Source: Candidatus Krumholzibacteriota bacterium (GTDB taxonomy: Bacteria; Krumholzibacteriota; Krumholzibacteriia; Krumholzibacteriales; Krumholzibacteriaceae). From it: DNA of 7,712 nucleotides. Within the stretch, counting starts at the first letter, position 1, and every line of letters begins with the position of its first letter. Location of the stretch: positions 1 to 7,712 of the forward strand of contig DAOVNN010000133.1 of assembly GCA_030630165.1 (NCBI GenBank), read 5' to 3'. The notes beneath the pieces are model-generated. The model did no database searches. It saw nothing but the letters and a program-made list of their open reading frames with translations, and was not told the origin of the DNA. Of the stretch, positions 1 to 5,779 are shown piece by piece. A program made the position numbers and the translations under genes.

Positions 1-1648
1 CTGGAACAGCAGTGCTTCTGATATAAGTCGAGATCCGATCCTGTACCGCCAGATATGCGTAATCACCGGAGACTGCTACGCTGCCGACGTAGCCCTGGGT
101 ATATAGATGTCCAGCCGGTACGGGCGATTCCGGGGTGCTTATGTCGACTATCCGAAAGCCGGACGATCCCAGTGCTACATAGGCATAGTTTCCCGAGACG
201 ACCACATCACAGGCGGTCTGGTATGGCATTTCCAGAGACCCCGCGATCTCAGGCGAGCCTGGTGTGCTTACGTCTACCACCTGAAGGCCGGACATATTGT
301 CCGCTACATATGCATAGTCTCCCGAGACGGCCACACTCCATGCATGCCCCGGCGTCTCGACAGATCCGACTATCACGGGCGAGCCCGGCGCACTTATGTC
401 AACGACCTGGAGGCCTGAACTGCCATCGGCCACATAGGCATAGTGACCGGAAACAGTCACATGCCTGGCGACACCCGGCGTCTCGACAGATCCCACAACC
501 TCAGGTAACAGCGGCATTTTGATATTTATTATCTGAAGGTCACTATTCGTAACAAAGGCATGGTTTCCTGCCAGGGCGACACTTCCTGCTGCCCACGGTA
601 TATCGACAGATCCCACGATTCCAAGTGAGCCGTGAGAGCCGATCCTCGCTACCTGAAGACCGGAACTGCCTGCTGCGATAAAGGCAAGGCGTCCCGAGAC
701 GGCAATGTCCAGGGCGCTGCCCGGCGTGTAGACAGATCCGGCGAACCCGGGGGATTCCGGATTGCTTATATCGATGACCTGAAGGCCGGAATTTCGTCCC
801 GCCACACAGGCATACCCTTCCGAGATGGCGATGTCGAGGATTGCGTCTCTTGTGTCGACAGCTCCGACTGTTTTCGGCTGTTCGGGCGTGCGAATATCTA
901 TTACTGTCAGGAGTCCATGATTGGAGTCTCCCACATAGGCATAGCCTCCTGAGACTGTCACACAACGAGCAACGCCTGGTGTGTTGACAGAGCCTGCGAG
1001 CACTGGCGCGCCGGGCTCGCTGATGTTTACTACCTGAAGACCTGATTGGCCACTCGCTATAAAAGCATAGTCTCCCGAGACAGCTACGTCCCGGACATCC
1101 GGTATATCTACTGATCCCACGAGCTCGGGCGAGCTTGATGTGCTTATGTCTACTACCTGAAGGCCGGAATCACCGCTCGCTAAATAGGCATGATTTCCCG
1201 AGACGGCAATACCATACGCTCTATCCGGTGTAATGACATATCCTGCGAGCACAGGCGAACCGGGCGTGCTTATATCTACTATCCGAAATTGTGAAGGACC
1301 ATTCATTACATAGGCATGGTCTCCCGAGACGGCTAATCCCTTCGGAGTATACTGCAATTCGATGAATCCCACCGGCACGGGTGAGGAAGGCGTGGATATA
1401 TCCAGGATCTGAATGCCGGGAAAACTTCCCGTTACAAAACCATGGTCTCCCGAGATGATCATGTCCCCTGCCGAACTCTGCATAGGCATATCGACCGGTC
1501 CAATTAACGTCGGCAGACCAGGCGAACTGATGTCTACGATGAAGAGACCTGAATCAAGGCCATCCTGAAAGGCAGAGGTGATCACATATGCGCAGTCGCC
1601 TGAAACAGCCACATTGTGGACATTCATTCCCCGGGGGTCCCAGGACCC
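1..1648 (-). repeat. Tandem LVIVD coding repeats, about 126 bp per unit
   Basis: Within the lipoprotein gene a unit of about 42 codons recurs twelve full times plus a partial copy. The DNA is strongly similar as well as the protein: on the plus strand the block around TCTCCCGAGACGG recurs at close to 126-bp spacing, for example near 308, 1070 and 1320. Copies at residues about 451-534 are near-consensus. The copies at about 368-450 (residues 389-410 and the short 40-residue repeat 411-450) and the first two are the most diverged. Units are long enough for recombination to change copy number. Confidence 0.85.
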
Positions 1649-1837
1649 CGCGATGTGTAAGTAGTCCTCATAGTTGATGCAATCGACCGGATCAATGGAT
1701 GGGCCGACGGGGCTTGATTCGTCACTGCAGGATGTTGATACCAGTAAAATCAGTCCAGTAAGCAGAAGGCAAAGGCATGATCCAGAGCAGCGTTTTATGT
1801 CGGTCGATCGAGTCCACCTCGACAGTATCATTGCCAT
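1..1837 (-). CDS. LVIVD-repeat (beta-propeller) lipoprotein, C-terminus beyond the window
   Basis: Reading the minus strand from the ATG at 1837 gives 612 codons without a stop down to the left edge, so the gene is incomplete at its 3' end. Residues 15-36 have a basic start and a hydrophobic core (CLCLLLTGLILLVSTS) followed by Cys37 and SDESS. This is a probable lipoprotein signal, though the lipobox is imperfect (STSC, Ser rather than Leu at -3). From about residue 64 onward there are twelve complete repeats and part of a thirteenth, each about 40-48 residues. Their consensus is roughly VAVSGDYAYVA, a SGLQVVDIS strand, then PGSPVLVGS, the signature of the LVIVD repeat (beta-propeller blade) family. 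These are surface or periplasmic proteins of unknown biochemical role, possibly binding partners or substrates. An AAGGAG motif lies 3 nt before ATG 1837 but 9 nt before ATG 1831, so 1831 may be the true start. The gene looks less GC-rich than its neighbours. Family assignment is firm; function is unknown. Confidence 0.88.
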   Translation of the reverse strand, partial: MAMILSRWTRSTDIKRCSGSCLCLLLTGLILLVSTSCSDESSPVGPSIDPVDCINYEDYLHIAGSWDPRGMNVHNVAVSGDCAYVITSAFQDGLDSGLFIVDISSPGLPTLIGPVDMPMQSSAGDMIISGDHGFVTGSFPGIQILDISTPSSPVPVGFIELQYTPKGLAVSGDHAYVMNGPSQFRIVDISTPGSPVLAGYVITPDRAYGIAVSGNHAYLASGDSGLQVVDISTSSSPELVGSVDIPDVRDVAVSGDYAFIASGQSGLQVVNISEPGAPVLAGSVNTPGVARCVTVSGGYAYVGDSNHGLLTVIDIRTPEQPKTVGAVDTRDAILDIAISEGYACVAGRNSGLQVIDISNPESPGFAGSVYTPGSALDIAVSGRLAFIAAGSSGLQVARIGSHGSLGIVGSVDIPWAAGSVALAGNHAFVTNSDLQIINIKMPLLPEVVGSVETPGVARHVTVSGHYAYVADGSSGLQVVDISAPGSPVIVGSVETPGHAWSVAVSGDYAYVADNMSGLQVVDVSTPGSPEIAGSLEMPYQTACDVVVSGNYAYVALGSSGFRIVDISTPESPVPAGHLYTQGYVGSVAVSGDYAYLAVQDRISTYIRSTAVP

Positions 1838-1926
1838 ACGCTCCTTTTTCTGAGATATTGAGTCATCTGCCGGGATCTCAGGGGGTGACCAGGGGACAGG
1901 ATTAATATAACAGATTTGCTTTATAC
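1838..1926. promoter_or_regulatory. Divergent spacer, presumed promoters for the lipoprotein gene and selB
   Basis: This spacer of about 90 bp separates two genes that point away from each other, so it should hold both promoters. The only promoter-like elements seen are AT-rich: TAATAT at 1903-1908 on the plus strand and an overlapping TATATT on the minus strand. Neither has a convincing -35 box. A GGGGGTGACC-type stretch at 1881-1890 gives no clear symmetry. The boundaries are inferred from the gene starts. Confidence 0.35.
1841..1846 (-). promoter_or_regulatory. Ribosome binding site of the LVIVD lipoprotein gene
   Basis: The minus strand reads AAGGAG from 1846 to 1841. The distance is 3 nt to the ATG at 1837 and 9 nt to the in-frame ATG at 1831 (MAM start). 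The second spacing is closer to the usual range, so the annotated start could move in by two codons. Confidence 0.6.
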
Positions 1927-3846
1927 ATGGAAGTTATGAAACACGTCATCATAGGAACTGCCGGCCATGTCGATCACGGCAAGACCGAGCTGGTCAAGGC
2001 CCTCACGGGGCACGATACCGATCGCCTCGCCGAGGAGAAGAAGCGGGGTATATCGATCGTCCTCGGCTTTGCCCCGATCGATCTCGGCGCAGGGATCGAG
2101 GCCGGGGTCGTCGACGTGCCGGGCCACGAGCGTTTCGTCAAGAACATGGTGTCCGGCGCGGTCGGGGTCGACGTCGCGCTGATCGCCGTGGCGGCCGACG
2201 AAGGCGTGATGCCCCAGACCGATGAACACTTCGAGGTGCTGAGGCTTCTCGGTGTGCGCAGCGGCGTGATCGCCCTTACCAAGATGGACCTGGTCGACGA
2301 GGAGATCGCCGGCGTTGTCGAGAGCGAGGTCACTGACCTTCTCGAAGGAACGCAGCTCGAGGGCAGTCCGTTTGTGAGGACATCGGTCGTCAGCGGTGAG
2401 GGGATAGAGGAGCTCAGGGCGGAACTGGCCCGTGTGGCCGCCGGAGCGGTGGGAAGGTCACCCGGCGGATTCTTCAGGATGCCGATCGACAGGATATTCA
2501 CGAGAAGCGGCATAGGTACGATAGTGACGGGGACGACATGGAGCGGACGGGTGAGCACGGGCGACGAGCTCTCGCTTGAGCCGCAGGGCCGCAGGGTAAG
2601 GGTGAGGGAGGTCCAGTCGTTCGAGCATGATATAGATGAATCGGTATCCGGGATGCGGACTGCGCTGGCGCTTCACGGCGTAAAGGTCGAGGATGTCCAC
2701 ACGGGAGATCAGCTCGTGGAGCCCGGAGTGCTTCCCGTCTCTTCGATGATCGACGTCCGTATCGAGATGAGCCGGCTCCCCGGTTCGAAACTCAAGAACA
2801 ACCAGAGGGTGAGGTTTCATCACGCCGCAGCCGAGCTGCTGGCGCGCGCGGTCCTGCTCGACAGCGAACATCTCGGTCCGGGAGAGAGCGGGATGATCCA
2901 GCTTCGCCTCGAGAAGCCGGCCGCGGCGATGGCCGGCGACCGATTCGTGCTGCGCACATATTCGCCGATGAGAATACTCGCCGGCGGACGCATCGTTTCA
3001 CCGTCGGCGCCGAAGGAGAAACGTTTCCAGGAGGAAAGACTCGCTATTCTCGCAGAGCTCGACTCGGGAGATGCGGAGCGTGTCGTCACTGCGCTCGCGG
3101 CAAGCGCCGGGCCGGCCGGGCTCGAACCTGAAAAGCTCGCGATGTACGGCATCGGTCCTGAAGCGACAGCGGAAACGGTGCGGTCCCTCGAGTCGACCGG
3201 AGCGCTCGTCTCGGACGGCGGCAGGCTCTATCACGGGGAGACGGTGAGCAGCTATGAAGAGAAGATAGTCGCCGCGCTCGAGGATGTCACCGGCGGCAAC
3301 GAGCTGGTGTGGGGCGTTGACCGCGAGGAACTGCGCTCTCTTGCCGGCCTGACCGGCAGCCCGCTCTTCGATCTTCTCCTTGAGAAGGGGAAGGCGGAGA
3401 AGAGGCTCTTTTTCAAGGGCGGAAAGGTGAGAGCCGGCTCGGACGAGCTCGAGCTCACCGGCGAGACGAAGGTCCTCGTCGAGAAACTCGAGGCGTTCAT
3501 CACGGAGGCGGGCTGGAAATTCCCGATGAAGGGCGACCTCCTCCCGATAGCGGCCGGTGACGAGAAGAAGATGAACAGCTGTATCCATATACTGCAGGAC
3601 GGCGGTAAGATAGTGCGCGTGGGAGGAGAGGGATGGATCTCCGCCCGGGCATTTGCTGATGCCGTCGCGAAAGTAGCCGGCATCATCGGCGATAAGGGTG
3701 AAATGACCATAGGCGAGTTCAAGGACGAGCTCGGGCTGTCCAGGAAATATGCCGTCCCGCTGCTCGAGTATCTCGACATGAGCGGCTATACGAAGCGTGA
3801 GGGTGATGCGAGAGTCGCGGGCCCCGCGCTGAAGGGAGATTCGTGA
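1927..3846 (+). CDS. selB: Selenocysteine-specific translation elongation factor SelB
   Basis: SelB is the GTPase that carries Sec-tRNA(Sec) to ribosomes stalled at a UGA followed by a SECIS hairpin. The 639-residue product has the expected size. GTPase motifs are in order: GHVDHGKT (13-20), the switch I segment KKRGISI (38-44), DVPGHE (63-68), TKMD (118-121) and SGEGI (156-160). Beta-barrel domains follow (about 180-370), then a long winged-helix region. Its last helix block, FKDELGLSRKYAVPLLEYLD (598-617) followed by SGYTKREGDARV, is the typical SelB C-terminus that binds the SECIS RNA. Switch I has Ser where SelB and EF-Tu relatives usually have Thr, a mild oddity. The start is ambiguous: ATG 1927 has no Shine-Dalgarno motif, and in-frame ATG 1936 gives MKHVIIGTAGHVDHGK, which matches family N-termini. 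The gene is probably co-transcribed with ispG. The identification is very secure. Confidence 0.96.
   Translation: MEVMKHVIIGTAGHVDHGKTELVKALTGHDTDRLAEEKKRGISIVLGFAPIDLGAGIEAGVVDVPGHERFVKNMVSGAVGVDVALIAVAADEGVMPQTDEHFEVLRLLGVRSGVIALTKMDLVDEEIAGVVESEVTDLLEGTQLEGSPFVRTSVVSGEGIEELRAELARVAAGAVGRSPGGFFRMPIDRIFTRSGIGTIVTGTTWSGRVSTGDELSLEPQGRRVRVREVQSFEHDIDESVSGMRTALALHGVKVEDVHTGDQLVEPGVLPVSSMIDVRIEMSRLPGSKLKNNQRVRFHHAAAELLARAVLLDSEHLGPGESGMIQLRLEKPAAAMAGDRFVLRTYSPMRILAGGRIVSPSAPKEKRFQEERLAILAELDSGDAERVVTALAASAGPAGLEPEKLAMYGIGPEATAETVRSLESTGALVSDGGRLYHGETVSSYEEKIVAALEDVTGGNELVWGVDREELRSLAGLTGSPLFDLLLEKGKAEKRLFFKGGKVRAGSDELELTGETKVLVEKLEAFITEAGWKFPMKGDLLPIAAGDEKKMNSCIHILQDGGKIVRVGGEGWISARAFADAVAKVAGIIGDKGEMTIGEFKDELGLSRKYAVPLLEYLDMSGYTKREGDARVAGPALKGDS
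3832..3838 (+). promoter_or_regulatory. Ribosome binding site of ispG inside the end of selB
   Basis: AAGGGAG lies in the last codons of selB, 7 nt before the ATG at 3846 and 4 nt before the GTG at 3843. The spacing favours the ATG. Its position within selB supports coupled translation of the pair. Confidence 0.65.
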
Positions 3847-4913
3847 TGAGCGCAGCGGCAAGAAGGAAGACAAGACAGGTCTCCTGCGGCGATGTGGCGA
3901 TCGGCGGGGACGCCCCCGTCAGCATCCAGTCGATGTGCACCTGCCCCGCTTCCCGTACGGGTGATACCCTCGATGAGATCGGCGCCCTCTACCGCGCAGG
4001 CTGCCAGATAGTCCGCGTCGCGATCCGCGACGAAGGCGACCTCGAAGCGCTTCCCGCGATCCTCGGCGAGAGCCGCCTGCCGGTCGTCGCGGATATCCAT
4101 TTCCATCACACCCTCGCCGTCGGCGCCGCGAAAAAAGGCGCGGCGGGACTGCGGATCAACCCCGGCAACATCGGAAACGAAGAGAAGGTGAGGGCGGTGA
4201 TCGAGGCGGCAGGGGAAGCGGGGATACCCGTCCGTGTCGGAGTGAATGCCGGCAGTCTCGAGAAAAGGCTTAAAGAGCTCGCCAGCATCGAACCCGCGCG
4301 GGCTCTCAGTGAGAGCGCCGCCGGGTACATGGAAATGATATCGGGGTGGGGATTCGACGAGATGATCTTCAGTCTGAAATCTTCAGATCCGAACGTTACC
4401 GTGGAGGCGAACACCCTCTTCGCCGGGACCTGCGACTATCCGATACATGCTGGTGTCACCGAGGCGGGACCCCCGCTCAGCGGCGCGGCGAGATCGGTCG
4501 TTGCTCTGACCAAACTCCTCTCGATGGGGATCGGGGATACGATCCGCATATCGCTCTCGGGCGATCCGGTCAACGAGGTCATCGTGGCGGCGGCCCTTCT
4601 CTCCTCTCTCGGTCTGAGGGATGATTTCCCCAGGATCATATCGTGTCCGACCTGCGGCAGGTGCCATCTCGACGTCGATGCCATAGCCGGCAGGCTCGAA
4701 AGGGAGATCAGCGGCTGCGGGGCCGGGATAAGCGTGGCAGTGATGGGATGCGAGGTGAACGGCCCCGGGGAGGCCCGTGAGGCTGATATCGGGATCGCCG
4801 GCTCGAAGAAGGGCTATATTCTCTTCAGAAAGGGCGAGATCGTCCGTACGATCGACGGGGATCCTCTGGAGACGCTTCTCGCGGAGGTCAGAACCCTTCT
4901 CGACGAGGCGTAA
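3846..4913 (+). CDS. ispG: 4-hydroxy-3-methylbut-2-enyl diphosphate synthase (flavodoxin/ferredoxin), IspG/GcpE
   Basis: IspG is a cytoplasmic [4Fe-4S] enzyme that reductively converts MEcPP to HMBPP, the penultimate step of the MEP isoprenoid pathway. From ATG 3846 the protein has 355 residues, normal for the family. The N-terminal TIM barrel shows VSIQSM, DIHFHHTLAV and GLRINPGNIG. The C-terminal cluster domain has CPTCGRCH (Cys267 and Cys270), then GCEVNGPGEA (Cys302 and Glu309), the three Cys and one Glu that ligate the cluster. AAGGGAG at 3832-3838 lies 7 nt before ATG 3846 and 4 nt before an alternative GTG at 3843. Either start overlaps the selB stop codon (3844-3846), implying translational coupling. 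The segment after VSIQSM reads CTCPASRTGD, unlike the usual TNTxTxD pattern, with two extra cysteines. The identification is very secure. Confidence 0.96.
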   Translation: MSAAARRKTRQVSCGDVAIGGDAPVSIQSMCTCPASRTGDTLDEIGALYRAGCQIVRVAIRDEGDLEALPAILGESRLPVVADIHFHHTLAVGAAKKGAAGLRINPGNIGNEEKVRAVIEAAGEAGIPVRVGVNAGSLEKRLKELASIEPARALSESAAGYMEMISGWGFDEMIFSLKSSDPNVTVEANTLFAGTCDYPIHAGVTEAGPPLSGAARSVVALTKLLSMGIGDTIRISLSGDPVNEVIVAAALLSSLGLRDDFPRIISCPTCGRCHLDVDAIAGRLEREISGCGAGISVAVMGCEVNGPGEAREADIGIAGSKKGYILFRKGEIVRTIDGDPLETLLAEVRTLLDEA

Positions 4914-5076
4914 ACTATTTTTACAACCTGCTTGTGTATTACGTAAAATCATATAGAAAAATTACTAAAAGTGTGGTATATTCTGTTTTGCATGAAGGGA
5001 TGTCCTATTCCAGGGATACTATGACCGGACAGGGAGTGTTGTGAATTCTACCAGAGAGGTAGAGAGGAGGTCTTTG
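4914..5076 (+). promoter_or_regulatory. AT-rich spacer, presumed promoter and leader of the small secreted protein gene
   Basis: After ispG the sequence turns AT-rich (4914-4990), in contrast to the coding DNA around it. It contains a TATATT at 4977-4982 that could be a -10 box and the 8-bp palindrome TTACGTAA at 4939-4946. No good -35 match is 16-18 bp upstream of the TATATT. There is no convincing Rho-independent terminator after ispG: a T5 run at 4918-4922 lacks a real stem. The next gene may therefore also receive read-through. No gene is seen here. Confidence 0.35.
5064..5070 (+). promoter_or_regulatory. Strong ribosome binding site fixing the start at 5077
   Basis: GAGGAGG is followed by a 6-nt spacer (TCTTTG) and ATG at 5077. 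This is better than the AGGGAG (5031-5036) that stands 4 nt before the upstream GTG at 5041. It favours the shorter product, which begins directly with a classic signal peptide. Confidence 0.7.
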
Positions 5077-5439
5077 ATGAGGGGCAGCAGCAAGATACTG
5101 ATGGTGCTGGTCGTCGTGATGATTCTCGCCGCACCGTTTGCCCGTGCGGACGATGGACTGGGCCTGCCCACAGATAAGACATCGGGGGCGACGTACGAGC
5201 TGGTCAGGTTCGACGGTGTGGTTTACAGGATTACGGCAGATGTAGAATGCGAACTGTTTTTCTTCAGGATCGATAATGAGCATCATCTTCTCAGCATCAA
5301 GCCTGTTGAAGAGGGGCCGACGCCTCTTTGCGTGGTAGTCGTTCAGTGGGGGATGTTTGCGCCGGTAGCCCTCGGGCTCGGTGCGGGAGACACGAATGAC
5401 TGGATCCTGGGTACAGAGACCGGCTACGCCGAGAAATAG
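5077..5439 (+). CDS. Small secreted protein of unknown function
   Basis: The product has 120 residues. Residues 1-24 form a classic Sec signal peptide: a short basic start (MRGSSK), a hydrophobic core (ILMVLVVVMILAAP) and an ARA site before DDG, predicting cleavage after Ala24. The mature part of about 96 residues begins acidic, looks mainly beta (ATYELVRFDGVVYRITADVE) and has two cysteines (VECEL and TPLCV) that could form a disulfide in the periplasm or outside the cell. I do not recognise a family. The start at ATG 5077 is chosen because of the strong ribosome binding site; a GTG at 5041 would add 12 residues and make a longer basic n-region. The upstream spacer suggests its own promoter. 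The downstream structured region could be the 3' part of its transcript. The signal peptide and good ribosome binding site argue for a real gene. Confidence 0.72.
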   Translation: MRGSSKILMVLVVVMILAAPFARADDGLGLPTDKTSGATYELVRFDGVVYRITADVECELFFFRIDNEHHLLSIKPVEEGPTPLCVVVVQWGMFAPVALGLGAGDTNDWILGTETGYAEK

Positions 5440-5459
5440 TCGAGAAAAAGAATTTAACG

Positions 5460-5487
5460 CGACTTCAAGATATTTTACCCGACTTCA
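5460..5487 (+). repeat. Direct repeat CGACTTCA, two copies 20 bp apart
   Basis: CGACTTCA occurs at 5460-5467 and again at 5480-5487, starting exactly 20 bp apart (about two helical turns) around the AT-rich GATATTTTA. It lies between the small secreted protein gene and the structured RNA region. It could be a regulator site or part of a promoter for the RNA; a chance repeat of 8 bp is also possible. Confidence 0.4.
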
Positions 5488-5490
5488 GGA

Positions 5491-5712
5491 GGCCCGGAAG
5501 TGGGAAAGTGACAGCTTTCTCAACCGGGCCTCGATTTGTATTCAGGACAACAGGTTGGAGCGCCGCCGTTTCGAGCCGCTTTTCGGGGTTGTGGTACGGC
5601 TCTTGCGATTCCTTTATACCCCGTGGTAACAGGAAGACGTGGCTGATGCAGTTAGGGACGACAGGTGTCCCGGCTGCGCAGAGTGAAGAGGGTCCGGCAG
5701 GGCCCTCTTTTT
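5491..5712 (+). ncRNA. Candidate structured RNA of about 220 nt ending in a Rho-independent terminator
   Basis: No protein gene is convincing between 5440 and 5746, but the plus strand folds into successive stem-loops. H1 is at 5491-5530: 7 bp of GGCCCGG/CCGGGCC, then an inner stem with GAAAG/CTTTC and a 6-nt loop. H2 is at 5573-5602: GAGCCG/CGGCTC. H3 is at 5609-5635: TTCCT/AGGAA with inner TACC/GGTA. H4 is at 5648-5677: GCAG and GGGAC pairing with GTCCC and CTGC, with two G-U pairs and a bulge. The terminator follows at 5686-5712. The H2 loop (CGGGGT, 5584-5589) is complementary to ACCCCG in H3 (5618-5623), allowing a kissing or alternative pairing. I do not recognise RNase P RNA, tmRNA, SRP RNA, 6S RNA, a tRNA or a common riboswitch. 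It may instead be the 3' UTR of the small secreted protein gene. The 5' end is unknown. Confidence 0.5.
5686..5712 (+). terminator. Rho-independent terminator
   Basis: A 10-bp stem (AAGAGGGTCC paired with GGGCCCTCTT, one G-U pair) with the loop GGCA is followed directly by T residues (TTTTT run at 5708-5712). The T-run is on the plus strand only. It ends the transcript of the structured region, and possibly of the small secreted protein gene, and should insulate the tetR gene from upstream transcription. Confidence 0.85.
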
Positions 5713-5738
5713 CTACAAGAAAAGTTCTACAAGAAAAG
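5711..5738 (+). repeat. Perfect tandem duplication of 14 bp, each with a TTCT-ACA-AGAA dyad
   Basis: TTCTACAAGAAAAG occurs twice head to tail (5711-5724 and 5725-5738) with no mismatch. Each copy contains a small inverted repeat, TTCT and AGAA around ACA (5711-5721 and 5725-5735). It lies between the terminator and the start of the tetR gene, so it is a plausible operator pair for autoregulation. It could also be a simple replication-slippage duplication. The second copy supplies the AAAAG of a possible ribosome binding site for a CTG start at 5747. Confidence 0.6.
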
Positions 5739-5779
5739 GGAATCCGCTGAAAAAGAAGGTTAAAAAGAGAAAGATCCGG

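Noticed and set aside
55..965. Open frames on the plus strand (55-522, 107-418, 632-952) and in another minus frame (543-965)
   Set aside because: They are shadows of the LVIVD repeat gene. The 126-bp periodicity keeps other frames open, and their translations show only Arg- and Cys-rich repeats with no family resemblance.
1..1648. CRISPR array or other non-coding tandem repeat
   Set aside because: The ~126-bp periodicity is a coding repeat in an open minus-strand frame, with codon-level divergence rather than identical repeats and unique spacers.
2998..3873. A 291-codon minus-strand frame opposite selB
   Set aside because: It is the antisense of a confidently identified selB in GC-rich DNA, where long antisense frames are common.
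4885..4925. A terminator after ispG (CTCGACGAG followed by a T5 run)
   Set aside because: The stem is only 3 bp with a 3-nt loop and stands about 9 nt from the T-run, so it should not terminate.
5440..5712. tRNA-Sec (selC) near selB
   Set aside because: No T-loop (GTTCRA-type) segment, acceptor pairing or UCA anticodon stem could be found in this region or in the 4914-5076 spacer.
5508..5750. An 80-codon plus-strand frame across the structured region
   Set aside because: It lacks a ribosome binding site, crosses the strong terminator and the tandem repeat, and has a low-complexity, unrecognisable product. RNA structure explains the region better.
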